Origin: Polaribacter sp. ALD11
GTDB lineage: Bacteria > Bacteroidota > Bacteroidia > Flavobacteriales > Flavobacteriaceae
Direction: 5' to 3'
Length of the DNA stretch: 64,000 bases
NCBI RefSeq assembly: GCF_002831685.1
Contig: NZ_CP025119.1
Coordinates: forward strand, 283,001-347,000
Shown: piece after piece, positions 34,338 to 43,909 of the stretch
Layout: each line of letters opens with the position of its first letter
Position numbering within the stretch: position 1 is the first letter of the stretch
Notes under the pieces: generated by a model
Database searches by the model: none
What the model saw: only the letters and a program-made list of their open reading frames with translations
What the model was told of the DNA's origin: nothing
Translations under genes and position numbers: made by a program

Positions 34338-35465
34338 TTAAAGCCTCACAATTTTTTGGACTTTGTTTTTATTTAAGTAATCTTTTACAATTGCTTTTGC
34401 TAAGTCTTTATCTTCTATTGGTGTTAAAATAGATTTAAGAACATCTATTTTGTTTTCTTGAAATGCTAAATTGGTAAAACCGTAACCAAAAACTTCTCTA
34501 TTTTCAATAAGGATTACTGCACGTTCTTCAATTTCTCTTCCTTTGTCGAAAATTATAAAATCTTCATTATTAAAATCTAGCAAGAAAGGTTTTCTTCTTT
34601 TCTTTAGGTTGTATTTTGGAGACAAAGTTTCTAACTCTATATAGTATTTTAAACGCGTTAACAAATCATTACCTGTTTTTTCAAAAGTAATAGAAATGGC
34701 TCTATCTTGAATTTTTAAAGCTCTTCTTGTTTGTTTTAAAAACAGTTTATTTACTTCAGATTTTGCGTTTTTTCCACGGCCTATATAAATAACTTTACCA
34801 TCAGCGTCATGAATATAAAACAAACCTAGCTCTTTAGGTACAGCATCTAATAATTTTTGAAGTCTTTCTTTTTCAATTCTTCTATCATGATATTTTACAG
34901 AATTCTGAATAATTGTTTTACCAATATCTTTCTCTAAAAGGAGTTTGAATAATTGTACTGTTGCTAAGGCATCTCCAGAAGCTCTATGTCTATCTGTCAT
35001 AGGAATTCCTAGTGCTTTAGTAAGTTTCCCTAAACTGTAAGAAGGTTGGTCTAAAATTAATTTCTGACTTAATTCTACTGTACAAAGTGTATTTCTGTTG
35101 AAATCATAACCTAATCGATCAAATTCTGTGCTTAAAATTCTATAGTCGAAAGCTGAATTATGAGCCACTAAAGTACAATCTTTGGTAATTTCTATAATTC
35201 TTTTGGCTACTTCGTAAAATTTAGGCGCATTCTGAAGCATTTTATTGTTGATTCCAGTAAGTTGAATAACAAACTTTTGAATTTCTTTTTCGGGATTAAC
35301 TAAGCTAATGAATTGATCTACTACGGTATGTCCGTCAAATTTATAGATGGCAATTTCTGTGATGCCTTCTTCATTAAATTTTCCTCCGGTAGTTTCGATG
35401 TCTAATATTACGTACAAATTCTTTTTCTTAAGGAGTAATTTATTAATTATAATTTCGATTACCAA
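34338..35465 (-). CDS. DEDDh exonuclease fused to a GIY-YIG (UvrC-like) domain
   Basis: 375 residues. The N-terminal part (about 15-185) is a DNA polymerase III epsilon-type 3'-5' exonuclease with the DEDDh set: YVILDIETTG, LVAHNSAFDYRIL and HRASGDALAT. The middle (about 205-290) is a GIY-YIG-like domain (ELGLFYIHDADGKVIYIGRGKNAKSEV) followed by a basic region. This fusion resembles the epsilon/UvrC-N proteins found in Bacteroidetes and actinobacteria (Cho-like), thought to act in excision repair. The first ATG overlaps yggS by 23 bases, and a TTG just before YVILDIETTG is an alternative start. It is the last gene of the ser operon. Confidence 0.88.
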   Translation of the reverse strand: MVIEIIINKLLLKKKNLYVILDIETTGGKFNEEGITEIAIYKFDGHTVVDQFISLVNPEKEIQKFVIQLTGINNKMLQNAPKFYEVAKRIIEITKDCTLVAHNSAFDYRILSTEFDRLGYDFNRNTLCTVELSQKLILDQPSYSLGKLTKALGIPMTDRHRASGDALATVQLFKLLLEKDIGKTIIQNSVKYHDRRIEKERLQKLLDAVPKELGLFYIHDADGKVIYIGRGKNAKSEVNKLFLKQTRRALKIQDRAISITFEKTGNDLLTRLKYYIELETLSPKYNLKKRRKPFLLDFNNEDFIIFDKGREIEERAVILIENREVFGYGFTNLAFQENKIDVLKSILTPIEDKDLAKAIVKDYLNKNKVQKIVRL

Positions 35466-36114
35466 AGATAGAGCTTCCTACTCGAATCATAGTACTTCCA
35501 TTTTTTATTGCTAAGTTGTAATCTGCACTCATTCCCATAGAAAGAGTTTCTAACTTACAATTATCTGTTTTAGCTTTTAATTGTTGACTGTTAAAAAAGT
35601 CTTTTAATGATAAAAACTCTTCTTGTAATTGTTCTTCATTGTCTGTAAATGTTGCCATCCCCATAAAACCAACAATCTTTATATTTTCTAATGCTTCTAA
35701 TTCAGACGATTGTAAGATGTTTTCAATTTCTTCAAAAGACAAGCCAAACTTTGTATCTTCTTTAGCTATTTTTGCTTGTAATAAACAATTAATAACGCGA
35801 TTGTGTTTCTTTGCTTGTTTGTTTATTTCTTTCAAAGTTTTAAATTTATCAACTCCGTGAATCAGATTAACAAAATGAGCCATGTATTTTACCTTGTTAC
35901 TTTGTAAATGGCCAATCATGTGCCATTGTATGTCCTTAGGTAAAACATCAAACTTATCTACCATTTCCTGAATTTTATTCTCACCAAAAACACGCTGACC
36001 GCCATTATAAGCTTCCTGTAAATCAGAAACTGGTTTGGTTTTAGAAACTGCAACTAAGGTTACATTTTCAGGAATTGAATTTTTTATTTCCTGTATTTTT
36101 TTTTGTATTTCCAT
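35443..36114 (-). CDS. YggS-family pyridoxal-phosphate homeostasis protein
   Basis: 223 residues, a single TIM-barrel like the N-terminal half of alanine racemase. The PLP lysine lies in LVAVSKTKP near residue 25. FGENKIQEMVDKF, WHMIGHLQSNKV and SMGMSADYNLAIKNGSTMIRVGSSIFG are the family signature blocks. The protein binds PLP and helps balance the pool of this cofactor; it has no racemase activity. Its place behind serC, a PLP enzyme, is consistent with that but may be coincidental. Confidence 0.95.
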   Translation of the reverse strand: MEIQKKIQEIKNSIPENVTLVAVSKTKPVSDLQEAYNGGQRVFGENKIQEMVDKFDVLPKDIQWHMIGHLQSNKVKYMAHFVNLIHGVDKFKTLKEINKQAKKHNRVINCLLQAKIAKEDTKFGLSFEEIENILQSSELEALENIKIVGFMGMATFTDNEEQLQEEFLSLKDFFNSQQLKAKTDNCKLETLSMGMSADYNLAIKNGSTMIRVGSSIFGNRNYN

Positions 36115-36165
36115 TAATTACGTTTTTTATTAGCTTATAGAATAAGTTAAAAATAACACGATGTG

Positions 36166-37404
36166 TTAAAATTCATAAATAGTTAAAGCACTTCTTAGTT
36201 TTGGTTCTATGTACGTTGTTTTTGGAGGCATTAACAAATCTGCATCTACAATTTCTTTTAGCTCGTTTATGGTTGTTGGTAACATTCCGAAAGAAACCTT
36301 AAAGTCTCCAGAGTCAACTTTAGTTTTTAATTCGAAACTATCAGATTTATCCTGGGAATAAACAATCTTAGAATCATTTCTAATATCTTCTATCCCTAAT
36401 ATTGGTTTTAAAACGGTACTGTACAAAATTTGAGCATCTAATTTACTTAATGCATCTGTAAAATTATAATTAGATTTACGTAAGTATAAAGCATAAAATT
36501 CACCATCTAAATACATGCTAAAGTGATATTTTTCTTTAGGTTTATATAATTCTTGTCTACGATTTTCAATTCTGAAAAAAGTATCTAATTCTATTAAAAA
36601 TTCATGCGGAGTCAGGCCATTAAGGTCTTTTATAAATCGATTAAATTCATAAATGCTTAATTCACTTTCTGGCAACAAGTAACTCATAAAAAAGTTATAA
36701 TCTTCTTCACCCGTATGATTCGGGTTTTCCTTTGCCAATCTTTCTGCTAACAAACAAGAAGACGTAGATCTATGATGGCCATCAGCAATGTATAACGTAT
36801 CAATTTCTTTAAATGCTACTGTAATTTTTTCAATATCAACGGCATTATTTACAACCCAAAGTAAATGAGAATCTTTATCTGTTGTAGAAAATTCGTACTC
36901 TGCTCTTTGTGCTTTGTATTTTTTAATTATGGAAGCAATTACGTTATTATCAGGATACGTTAAAAGCACTGGTTCTGCATTAAAACCTGTGTTTTTTAAG
37001 TAGTTTTCAAATAATAATTCTCTCTCTTTAAGTGTTCCTTCGTGTTTTTTGATGATATTATTATGATAATCTTCAACGGAAGTTGCAGAAATTATTCCGC
37101 AGAAAGAATTTGTTGGTGTTGTTTTCTGATAAATATAAAAAGCAGGGATTTTGTCTTGCGTAAAAATTTCATTTTCTTTAAACTCTAAATACCGATTGTG
37201 TACCAATTTAAAACGCAACTCTCCGCTAACATCTTGTTTATGATATTTATAACCAGGGTTAATTACATGTAAAAATGTATACGGGTTAAAAGCTAACTTA
37301 GAATTTAGCATTTCTGAAGTATAAATTTCGTATGATTTAGAGGAAACCATCGCTACTTTATCTCTTGTTGCTCTAATTGCTTTAAAAGGTTTTACAATTG
37401 CCAT
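36166..37404 (-). CDS. DUF1015 family protein
   Basis: A 412-residue protein of DUF1015, recognised from the start VKPFKAIRATRDKVAMVSS, the block FYIYQKTTPTNSFCGIISATSVEDY, the signature TLYIADGHHRSTSS (about 205-218) and the C-terminal FGMLPTTINELKEIVDADLLMPPKTTYIEPKLRSAL. DGHHR suggests a ParB-like nuclease/CTPase-type pocket, but the enzymatic function is not established. In Bacteroidetes it is consistently next to serA and serC, here only three bases behind serA. That conserved linkage suggests a role tied to serine or PLP metabolism. Confidence 0.9.
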   Translation of the reverse strand: MAIVKPFKAIRATRDKVAMVSSKSYEIYTSEMLNSKLAFNPYTFLHVINPGYKYHKQDVSGELRFKLVHNRYLEFKENEIFTQDKIPAFYIYQKTTPTNSFCGIISATSVEDYHNNIIKKHEGTLKERELLFENYLKNTGFNAEPVLLTYPDNNVIASIIKKYKAQRAEYEFSTTDKDSHLLWVVNNAVDIEKITVAFKEIDTLYIADGHHRSTSSCLLAERLAKENPNHTGEEDYNFFMSYLLPESELSIYEFNRFIKDLNGLTPHEFLIELDTFFRIENRRQELYKPKEKYHFSMYLDGEFYALYLRKSNYNFTDALSKLDAQILYSTVLKPILGIEDIRNDSKIVYSQDKSDSFELKTKVDSGDFKVSFGMLPTTINELKEIVDADLLMPPKTTYIEPKLRSALTIYEF

Positions 37405-37407
37405 ATT

Positions 37408-38361
37408 TTAGCTTAAAAGCTGAATAATTTGTTGTGCTAATTCTTTACCAATTCTTTCTTCTGTTTCTTTTGTACCTGCGCCAATGTGAGGTGTTAAAGA
37501 AATTTCTGGATTCATTAATAATTGTACGGCTGGTGTTGGTTCTGTTTCAAAAACATCTAAACCAGCAAATTGTACCTTTCCGGTTTCAATGGCTTTTACC
37601 AAATCTACTTCATGTAAAATTCCTCCCTTGGCAGTATTTACAATTCCTACACCATTTTTCATTTTGTCGATTTCATCTTTTGTAATAATGTAATCTTCTT
37701 GTTCAGATACGTGTAATGTTATAAAATCTGCTTCTTTTAATAATTCTTCTTTAGAAACGGTATCGATATTAATTGTAATTTTTTGTCCGTTAAAAAATTC
37801 AACAGCAATTGGTGCACTCGTAATTACTTTATCGGTTGCAATTACGTTCATTCCTAAACCTAAACCAATTTTAGCGACTTCTTGTCCTACTTTTCCAAAG
37901 CCAAGAATACCTAGCGTTTTACCTCTTAATTCGATTCCTTGAGAATATGCTTTTTTCAAATCTTTAAAACGAGAATCTCCTTCCAAAGGCATTTCTCTGT
38001 TAGAAGAATGTAAAAATCGTGCCATTCCGAATAAGTGTGCAAAAACCAATTCTGCAACAGAATTAGAGGAAGCGGTTGGTGTGTTTATTACGTGTAAACC
38101 TTGGTCTTCTGCATAATCTACATCTACATTATCCATATCATTGCTACCACAACCAATTAACTTTATGCTTGGGCAAGCATCAATTAACTCTTGTCTTACT
38201 TGTGTTGTACTTCTTACTAGAATTGCATCAATATTATTTTCATTGATATAATTTTCTAACTGATTTTGTGCAACTTTTGTTGTAATTACTTCAAAACCTC
38301 CTTTTTCTAAAGCGTCAATTCCGCTTTGAGAAATTCCATCGTTTGCTAATATTTTCATCAT
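37408..38361 (-). CDS. serA: D-3-phosphoglycerate dehydrogenase (short form)
   Basis: A 317-residue NAD-dependent D-2-hydroxyacid dehydrogenase. The catalytic domain is split around a Rossmann fold with LGILGFGKVGQEVAKIGL (near 150). The arginine/glutamate/histidine catalytic set lies in the VNTAKGGILHE region, the GLDVFETEP segment and LTPHIGAGT (His). It lacks the C-terminal ACT domain of E. coli SerA, as is usual for this short type. The serC gene 70 bases upstream makes phosphoglycerate dehydrogenase the likely role: the first step of serine synthesis. Either of two adjacent ATG codons may be the start. Confidence 0.9.
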   Translation of the reverse strand: MMKILANDGISQSGIDALEKGGFEVITTKVAQNQLENYINENNIDAILVRSTTQVRQELIDACPSIKLIGCGSNDMDNVDVDYAEDQGLHVINTPTASSNSVAELVFAHLFGMARFLHSSNREMPLEGDSRFKDLKKAYSQGIELRGKTLGILGFGKVGQEVAKIGLGLGMNVIATDKVITSAPIAVEFFNGQKITINIDTVSKEELLKEADFITLHVSEQEDYIITKDEIDKMKNGVGIVNTAKGGILHEVDLVKAIETGKVQFAGLDVFETEPTPAVQLLMNPEISLTPHIGAGTKETEERIGKELAQQIIQLLS

Positions 38362-38430
38362 CTGTTCAATACATTCAAAAATTGAAACCTTAAAAAAATA
38401 GTATATTTTTTAAAACTTCAAATTATTATT

Positions 38431-39495
38431 TTAATTTTTTCTTTCTAATTCTTGCATTACATCCACCAAAGTTTGTACACTATACAAAGGTAGCGCATTG
38501 TACATACTTGCTCTGTAACCACCTACACTTCTGTGGCCATTTAAACCGTTAATTCCTGCTGCAGTCCACATTTTATCAAACGTTTCTGTTAAAGAAGCAT
38601 CTGTTAATGTAAAAGTAGCGTTCATGATACTTCTATCTTCTTTTGCTACAATTCCTTTAAAAAGCGGATTTCTATCAATTTCTGCATATAAAAGTGCCGC
38701 TTTTTTGTTGTTGACTTCTTCAATAAATTGAATTCCGCCTGTATCTTTTAACCACTGTAGCGTTAACATAGAAACATATACAGCAAAAACGGAAGGTGTA
38801 TTAAACATACTGTCTTTGTCGATATGAATTTGATAATTCAACATAGAAGGAATGTGTCTTTCTACTTTTCCTAAAATTTCTTCTTTAATAATCACTAAAG
38901 TTGCTCCTGCAGGCCCCATGTTTTTTTGTGCACCCGCGTAAATTAAATCGAACTTTTCGAAATCTAACTGACGAGAAAAAATATCTGAACTCATGTCGCA
39001 AACCAAAGGAACGGTTGTTTCTGGAAATTCTTTCATCTGTGTTCCTGCAACGGTATTGTTACTAGTACAGTGAAAATAATCTACGTCTTTTGGTATTGCA
39101 TATCCTTTAGGAATGTAATTGTACCCTTTGTCTTTAGAAGCACCAACCTCTAGCACTTCACCAAAAGCTGTTGCTTCTTTAATGGCTTTGTCTGCCCAAG
39201 TACCAGTGTTTAAATACGCTGCTTTTTTATTTAATAAATTATAAGCAACCATTAAAAACTGTAAACTTGCGCCACCTTGTAAAAAAATTGCTTGATAGCC
39301 TTTATTTTCTAAACCTAACAACTCTAACGCTAAAGATCTTGCCTTTTCTATAACCGCCACAAAAGATTCGCTTCTGTGAGAAATTTCGATTAAAGATAAA
39401 TCGTCATTATTAAAATTAAGAATTGCTTCAGATGCTTTTTGTAACACTTCTTGCGGAAGAATACAAGGTCCTGCACTAAAATTATGTTTTTTCAT
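38431..39495 (-). CDS. serC: Phosphoserine aminotransferase
   Basis: A 354-residue PLP-dependent class-V aminotransferase making phosphoserine from phosphohydroxypyruvate and glutamate. The start HNFSAGPCILP is diagnostic, with FLQGGASLQF (phosphate site), CTSNNTVAGTQ, and the PLP lysine in LIYAGAQKNMGPAGATLVI near residue 190. HRSVGGYRASMYNALP closes the protein. It begins the operon serC-serA-DUF1015-yggS-exonuclease. No serB is visible in the window. Confidence 0.97.
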   Translation of the reverse strand: MKKHNFSAGPCILPQEVLQKASEAILNFNNDDLSLIEISHRSESFVAVIEKARSLALELLGLENKGYQAIFLQGGASLQFLMVAYNLLNKKAAYLNTGTWADKAIKEATAFGEVLEVGASKDKGYNYIPKGYAIPKDVDYFHCTSNNTVAGTQMKEFPETTVPLVCDMSSDIFSRQLDFEKFDLIYAGAQKNMGPAGATLVIIKEEILGKVERHIPSMLNYQIHIDKDSMFNTPSVFAVYVSMLTLQWLKDTGGIQFIEEVNNKKAALLYAEIDRNPLFKGIVAKEDRSIMNATFTLTDASLTETFDKMWTAAGINGLNGHRSVGGYRASMYNALPLYSVQTLVDVMQELERKN

Positions 39496-39602
39496 AGTAT
39501 TAAGTTCAAAATTTAATATTTTAATTCAACGTTGAATAGCTTAGTGAACTTTGCGAAAAATATTGAGTTTTCGCGATTAATTTAAAAATCCCGCTGCGAG
39601 GG

Positions 39603-40664
39603 TTATATTTTTGATAAAAATTCCAACGTATTCACTCCGTCTGCATAATCCCATAAATTAGGATTTTGAGTTTGACCAAAACCAACTTCATTTTCTATAA
39701 AGTTTTTGGCAACAATACATTGAATTTTTTCTTTGTCTTGATGTAATTTTATTTTTAAATCGATTTCATTGTCATAATATTCATAAAAAATCGTAGCAAT
39801 AGGCGAGGAGTAACTCTCATCTTCTTTGATCATTAAAAATCCGTTTTCCAACAAATCGAACAAACTCATTAAATAAACAGCCTTGTTATAATCGTAATTA
39901 TTGGCATATTTTGCATTATTTATAATGTCTTTCTTAACGAACATTCCATTAAAGAAATTGTTAAAATCATACTCTTTTGGTACATAGATTTTAGAAACAG
40001 ATCTACACCCCAAGCCGAAATAGGTAAAAACATCATCCGATAATTTCTGTAAATCTTCTTCTGTTTCTTTACCTGTAATAACAGCAACAGAATTTCTACT
40101 TTTTCTGATGATATTAGGCTTGTCTTTAAAATAATATTCAAAATAACGCGCGGTATTATCGCTTCCAGTGGCAATTACAGCATCAAAATTTTCTATTTTT
40201 TGTTCAGTAAAAGTAATTTTTCCCTTAAAATACTCATCTATATATTCTAAATATTTAGCTAAAAAAGGCAACAAGTGTTTATCATTAGAAGATTGTTTTA
40301 CCAAAACGGAGTGACCAGAAATTAAAACCGATAAGAAATCATGAAAACCTACTACAGGAATATTTCCTGCCATAACAATGGCAACTGTTTTGGGAGATTC
40401 TATTTGTAACTTATTTTTAGAAACCCATTCTTCTAGGTTGTTTTTTGTGAGTGCTCTAGACCAACTTCCTAAAGCAAAAACAATATTCTCTTTTGTAAAC
40501 CAAGAGTTTTTCTCTTGTGCTATTTTTATTTGATGTTTAAAACCATCAAAAAACAAATCATTATGTTCTATTCCTTCAATTTTATCAAATTTTTCTTGAG
40601 AAAACTGACTTAAAAAAGCTCCTAATTTTATAAAAGCAGTAATTCTATTTTGAATACTATCCAT
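39603..40664 (-). CDS. Acyl-CoA reductase (LuxC family)
   Basis: A 353-residue protein with the LuxC/acyl-CoA reductase pattern. NWGxG-type nucleotide binding is replaced by VAIVMAGNIPVVGFHDFLSVLISGHSVLVKQSSND (about 93-128), DAVIATGSDNTARYFEYYF (about 165-183), and the catalytic-region cysteine in FTYFGLGCRSVSKIYVPKEYD (about 215-235). The family reduces fatty acyl-CoA or ACP to aldehydes using NADPH; stand-alone members without luxD or luxE are common in Bacteroidetes and their role is not known. It is divergent from a ferredoxin gene. Confidence 0.88.
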   Translation of the reverse strand: MDSIQNRITAFIKLGAFLSQFSQEKFDKIEGIEHNDLFFDGFKHQIKIAQEKNSWFTKENIVFALGSWSRALTKNNLEEWVSKNKLQIESPKTVAIVMAGNIPVVGFHDFLSVLISGHSVLVKQSSNDKHLLPFLAKYLEYIDEYFKGKITFTEQKIENFDAVIATGSDNTARYFEYYFKDKPNIIRKSRNSVAVITGKETEEDLQKLSDDVFTYFGLGCRSVSKIYVPKEYDFNNFFNGMFVKKDIINNAKYANNYDYNKAVYLMSLFDLLENGFLMIKEDESYSSPIATIFYEYYDNEIDLKIKLHQDKEKIQCIVAKNFIENEVGFGQTQNPNLWDYADGVNTLEFLSKI

Positions 40665-40668
40665 TTAT

Positions 40669-40700
40669 TTTGGTTGTAACTAATTTTGGCGTTATTTTTG
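40669..40700 (+). promoter_or_regulatory. Promoter of the ferredoxin gene
   Basis: TTTTG near 40668-40672 and TATTTTTG (40693-40700) fit the Bacteroidetes TTG/TAnnTTTG pair with a 20-base spacer. A second -7-like TAATTTTG lies at 40681-40688. Placement rules out the longer frame starting at 40686. Confidence 0.6.
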
Positions 40701-40706
40701 CAATTG

Positions 40707-40714
40707 CAAAGGTA
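40707..40714 (-). promoter_or_regulatory. -7 promoter element of the LuxC-like reductase gene
   Basis: Minus-strand TACCTTTG matches TAnnTTTG. It faces the ferredoxin promoter only six bases away, so the two divergent promoters overlap. Confidence 0.5.
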
Positions 40715-40733
40715 CAAAACAGAAAAGAAAATT

Positions 40734-41084
40734 ATGGCAATTATAATAACAGATGAATGTATAAATTGTGGAGCATGTGAACCAGAATGTCCAAATACTG
40801 CAATTTATGAAGGCGCAGACGATTGGAAATATTCAGAAGGAACAGATTTAGAAGGAAAGGCTGTTTTACCAAATGGTAAGTCTGTAAACGCAGATGAAAC
40901 GCAAGAACCCATTTCAGATGAAATCTATTTCATTGTTGCAGATAAATGTACAGAGTGTAAAGGTTTTCACGAAGAGCCACAATGTGCTGCAGTTTGCCCT
41001 GTAGATTGTTGTGTGCCAGATGATGACAATGTAGAGACAGAAGAAGAATTGTTAGCGAAACAGAAGTTTATGCATAACGATTAA
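40734..41084 (+). CDS. 2x[4Fe-4S] ferredoxin
   Basis: A 116-residue low-potential electron carrier. The first cluster-binding set is [14 protein letters not shown] (residues 8-21). The second is [20 protein letters not shown], where an eight-residue insertion separates the second and third cysteines as in Allochromatium-type ferredoxins, and a further cysteine pair follows. A charged insertion of about 40 residues lies between the clusters. The ATG at 40734 (MAIIITDEC) is the normal family start and lies just behind a good promoter. The electron partner is unknown. Confidence 0.94.
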   Translation: MAIIITDECINCGACEPECPNTAIYEGADDWKYSEGTDLEGKAVLPNGKSVNADETQEPISDEIYFIVADKCTECKGFHEEPQCAAVCPVDCCVPDDDNVETEEELLAKQKFMHND

Positions 41085-41108
41085 TACATCTTAACTAAGT
41101 ATAAAATT

Positions 41109-41140
41109 AAAATCCCGAGTTTTAAACTCGGGATTTTTTT
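41109..41140. terminator. Bidirectional terminator after the ferredoxin gene
   Basis: ATCCCGAGTTT pairs with AAACTCGGGAT and is followed by seven T residues; A residues precede it. It also serves the convergent gene ending at 41148. Confidence 0.88.
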
Positions 41141-41147
41141 ATTGAAC

Positions 41148-42641
41148 TTATTTCAGATAAATATCAATTAATTTTCTGTTTTTCCAATGGGAAGCGAGAT
41201 AGGTTTCTTTTGAAATATATTGTTTTCTTCTACTGAAATCTTCTTTTTTGTTGGTTGTAATAGATTCTTTAAGTATATAAGTTGTGTTGTTTAGCAGCAC
41301 TTCTGTTATTTCATTCATAATTACTTCAACCTTAATATTAAATTTTACTTTCTCTTTTTCTTTAGAGTTTTCTATGAATTTTATAGGCCTATTTATGTAA
41401 GCATAATTTTTAATAGTTTGTTTAAAATAAGAGGCATAAACCTTACCTATTTCATTCTTTTTATAAAGTAATATAGTTGAGTTTTCATTCTCAGAATACT
41501 TAATACCCAAAAGCCATTTTAAGTTTACGTGTTCTCCGCGTTTTCCTTTTGCATACTTATAAATGAGCTTTTTTACAGTAAAATCATAGGGGTTTATATA
41601 TACCTTGCCAGAGAATTTAGATTTAGACTTTCTCGGTTTAAACGAAACTACATACATTTTTTGTCCTTTAATAATTTCATTTTTCTCTAATTTTTGATGG
41701 TAATATGTACCATTTAAGAAGTTGTGTTCATCTTCATTTTTAAAAAATAAACCCTTTACTTCTGCGGCTCTTTTATTGCTTGTTACTCTAAATTCACCAT
41801 AAGAATTATCTTTTTGTATAGAATCATTTTTTTTAGAAAGCTCTTTAAAAGACAAAGAATCTTCTACTTTAAATAAACCTGTTTTAATTTTATACGTTTT
41901 ATCATTTCTTAAATGTTTTAAAATTATATTTTGAAGTTTGTCTTGAATGTTATTTATAGTGATTCCTTTACCAATATCATTTTTTTTATAGCCTATGACG
42001 GTATCAATTTTATTCAGTTTAAAAGTCTTACCTATTTTTTTATTTAAAATTTCTTTGGAAGAAATAACGCCAACAAATTCTTTTGTAAATTCTGGGCTGT
42101 TGACTTTTAAATAATTCGAAAAACTTTGAAGTTCGTTCTGTGCTAATTTTCTGTTTTTTCTATTTAGTAAAGAGCTAGATTTTAGGTCTAGCGCTAGTTT
42201 TTGAAAAGCCATTTTTTGTTTTTCAAAAACATAAAAATTTTGTTTTACAGCTCTAGAAATGTAATTCTTTTTCATACTGTCTATCGTTTTAGAAATTAAC
42301 GACTCTAAAGAGATTTTAGCGATTTTTAATTCAATCTCATTTAATTGGTTTACAGTTTCAGATAAATAAACAGTAAAGCCTAAATTTTTTAAATCATGAA
42401 CAGAAAATGTTTTTGTTTCGTAACCTAAAAAAGAAAAAGTAATTGTTTCTACATTCTTTAAATCTAGCTTAAATTCTCCGAGTTTATTAGATATTGTTCC
42501 CGTGCGAATATTTGTAGCAATTGCAACTTTTTCAATTGGTTGGTTTAAGTTTTTTGAAAATATTTTTCCTGTTGTTTTTTGTGCATAAATAGCAAAACTT
42601 CCAAAGAAAAATAAAAAAATTAAGTGTAATTTTAGATGCAT
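41148..42641 (-). CDS. Carboxypeptidase-like regulatory-domain envelope protein
   Basis: A 497-residue exported protein with signal peptide (IFLFFFGSFAIYAQ). Residues about 22-105 form a CarboxypepD_reg-like beta-sandwich (GKIFSKNLNQPIEKVAIATNIRTGTISNKLGEFKLDLK, with FSFLGYET), the domain that begins many SusC-like receptors. The rest is lysine-rich and beta-prone with no plug or barrel signature, so it is not a TonB-dependent receptor. The C-terminal region resembles the periplasmic part of Bacteroidetes DUF5686-like proteins without the barrel; function is unknown. It lies convergent to the ferredoxin gene and divergent from ychF. Confidence 0.82.
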   Translation of the reverse strand: MHLKLHLIFLFFFGSFAIYAQKTTGKIFSKNLNQPIEKVAIATNIRTGTISNKLGEFKLDLKNVETITFSFLGYETKTFSVHDLKNLGFTVYLSETVNQLNEIELKIAKISLESLISKTIDSMKKNYISRAVKQNFYVFEKQKMAFQKLALDLKSSSLLNRKNRKLAQNELQSFSNYLKVNSPEFTKEFVGVISSKEILNKKIGKTFKLNKIDTVIGYKKNDIGKGITINNIQDKLQNIILKHLRNDKTYKIKTGLFKVEDSLSFKELSKKNDSIQKDNSYGEFRVTSNKRAAEVKGLFFKNEDEHNFLNGTYYHQKLEKNEIIKGQKMYVVSFKPRKSKSKFSGKVYINPYDFTVKKLIYKYAKGKRGEHVNLKWLLGIKYSENENSTILLYKKNEIGKVYASYFKQTIKNYAYINRPIKFIENSKEKEKVKFNIKVEVIMNEITEVLLNNTTYILKESITTNKKEDFSRRKQYISKETYLASHWKNRKLIDIYLK

Positions 42642-42716
42642 AGAATTTTATTTACTCAGAAATGTAAAGCAAATTTTAATTCCTGAATAAATAGACCAAT
42701 AAATTTAACAAAGTAT

Positions 42717-42724
42717 TATCTTTG
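42717..42724 (+). promoter_or_regulatory. -7 promoter element of ychF
   Basis: TATCTTTG matches TAnnTTTG exactly, about 72 bases before the ychF start. No convincing -33 TTG. Confidence 0.45.
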
Positions 42725-42795
42725 CCTTCTCAAAATTTTAAGAAGATTAACCTAATTTATGTTAATTCTATTCTTATCGTTTAAAATTTATAGAC

Positions 42796-43887
42796 ATGAA
42801 AGCCGGAATTGTAGGATTACCAAACGTAGGAAAATCAACTTTATTTAATTGTTTATCAAATGCAAAAGCGCAAAGTGCTAACTTTCCTTTTTGTACGATT
42901 GAACCAAATTTAGGTGTGGTAAATGTACCAGACAAAAGAATTGAAAAGTTAGAAGAACTGGTAAACCCTGAGAGAGTTTTAACTGCAACTGTAGAGATTG
43001 TAGATATTGCAGGACTTGTAAAAGGAGCAAGTAAAGGAGAAGGTTTAGGAAATCAGTTTTTGGCAAATATTAGAGAAACAGATGCGCTTTTACATGTAAT
43101 ACGTTGTTTCGATAACGATAATATTATTCATGTAGATGAATCTGTAGATCCTGTTAGAGATAAAGAAACGATTGATATCGAATTGCAACTTAAAGATTTA
43201 GAAGCGGTTGAAAAACGTTTAGAACGCGTAAAAAGAACGGCAAAAACAGGTAATAAAGAGGCACAAGCAGAATTGGTTGTTTTGTTAAAAATTGAAGAAA
43301 CTCTATTAAAAGGAGTTTCTGTAAGAACATTAGAGTTTTCTGAGAAAGAAATGGAATTTGTAGCACCTTTGCAATTCATTACTTTAAAACCAGTGTTATA
43401 TGTTTGTAATGTTGATGAAGATTCTGCTGTTTCAGGAAATGCCTATGTAGAAAAAGTAAGAGAAGCTGTAAAAGATGAAAATGCAGAAGTAATTGTTTTA
43501 GCAGTAGCTACAGAAGCAGATATTACAGAGTTAGAAGACTACGAAGAAAGACAAATGTTTTTAGCAGATATTGGTTTAGAAGAAGCTGGTGTTGCTAGAT
43601 TGGTTCGTTCTGCCTATAAATTATTAAATTTACAAACGTATTTTACGGCGGGTGTAAAAGAAGTAAGAGCTTGGACAATTCCTATTGGTTCTACTGCACC
43701 ACAAGCTGCGGGAGTTATTCATACAGATTTCGAAAAAGGTTTTATTAGAGCAGAAACTATTGCATATGAAGATTTTGTAACTTATGGTTCTGAAGCAAAA
43801 GTAAAAGAAGCAGGTAAAATGAGAGTAGAAGGTAAGGAGTACATTGTTAAAGATGGTGATGTAATGCACTTCCGTTTTAACGTGTAA
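42796..43887 (+). CDS. ychF: Redox-regulated ATPase YchF (Obg-family)
   Basis: A 363-residue P-loop protein that hydrolyses ATP rather than GTP and associates with ribosomes. Walker A is GLPNVGKST (residues 7-15), switch region and Walker [25 protein letters not shown] follow. The altered NxxE specificity motif (CNVDED) explains ATP preference, then comes a coiled-coil insertion at about 125-200 and the C-terminal TGS domain ([15 protein letters not shown] through DVMHFRFNV). Length and motifs are normal. Confidence 0.97.
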   Translation: MKAGIVGLPNVGKSTLFNCLSNAKAQSANFPFCTIEPNLGVVNVPDKRIEKLEELVNPERVLTATVEIVDIAGLVKGASKGEGLGNQFLANIRETDALLHVIRCFDNDNIIHVDESVDPVRDKETIDIELQLKDLEAVEKRLERVKRTAKTGNKEAQAELVVLLKIEETLLKGVSVRTLEFSEKEMEFVAPLQFITLKPVLYVCNVDEDSAVSGNAYVEKVREAVKDENAEVIVLAVATEADITELEDYEERQMFLADIGLEEAGVARLVRSAYKLLNLQTYFTAGVKEVRAWTIPIGSTAPQAAGVIHTDFEKGFIRAETIAYEDFVTYGSEAKVKEAGKMRVEGKEYIVKDGDVMHFRFNV

Positions 43888-43909
43888 TTATTTTTAAAAT
43901 ATAAAAATT

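Noticed and set aside
40686..40733. Longer ferredoxin frame from 40686
   Set aside because: It overlaps the promoter, and the usual ferredoxin start is the ATG at 40734.
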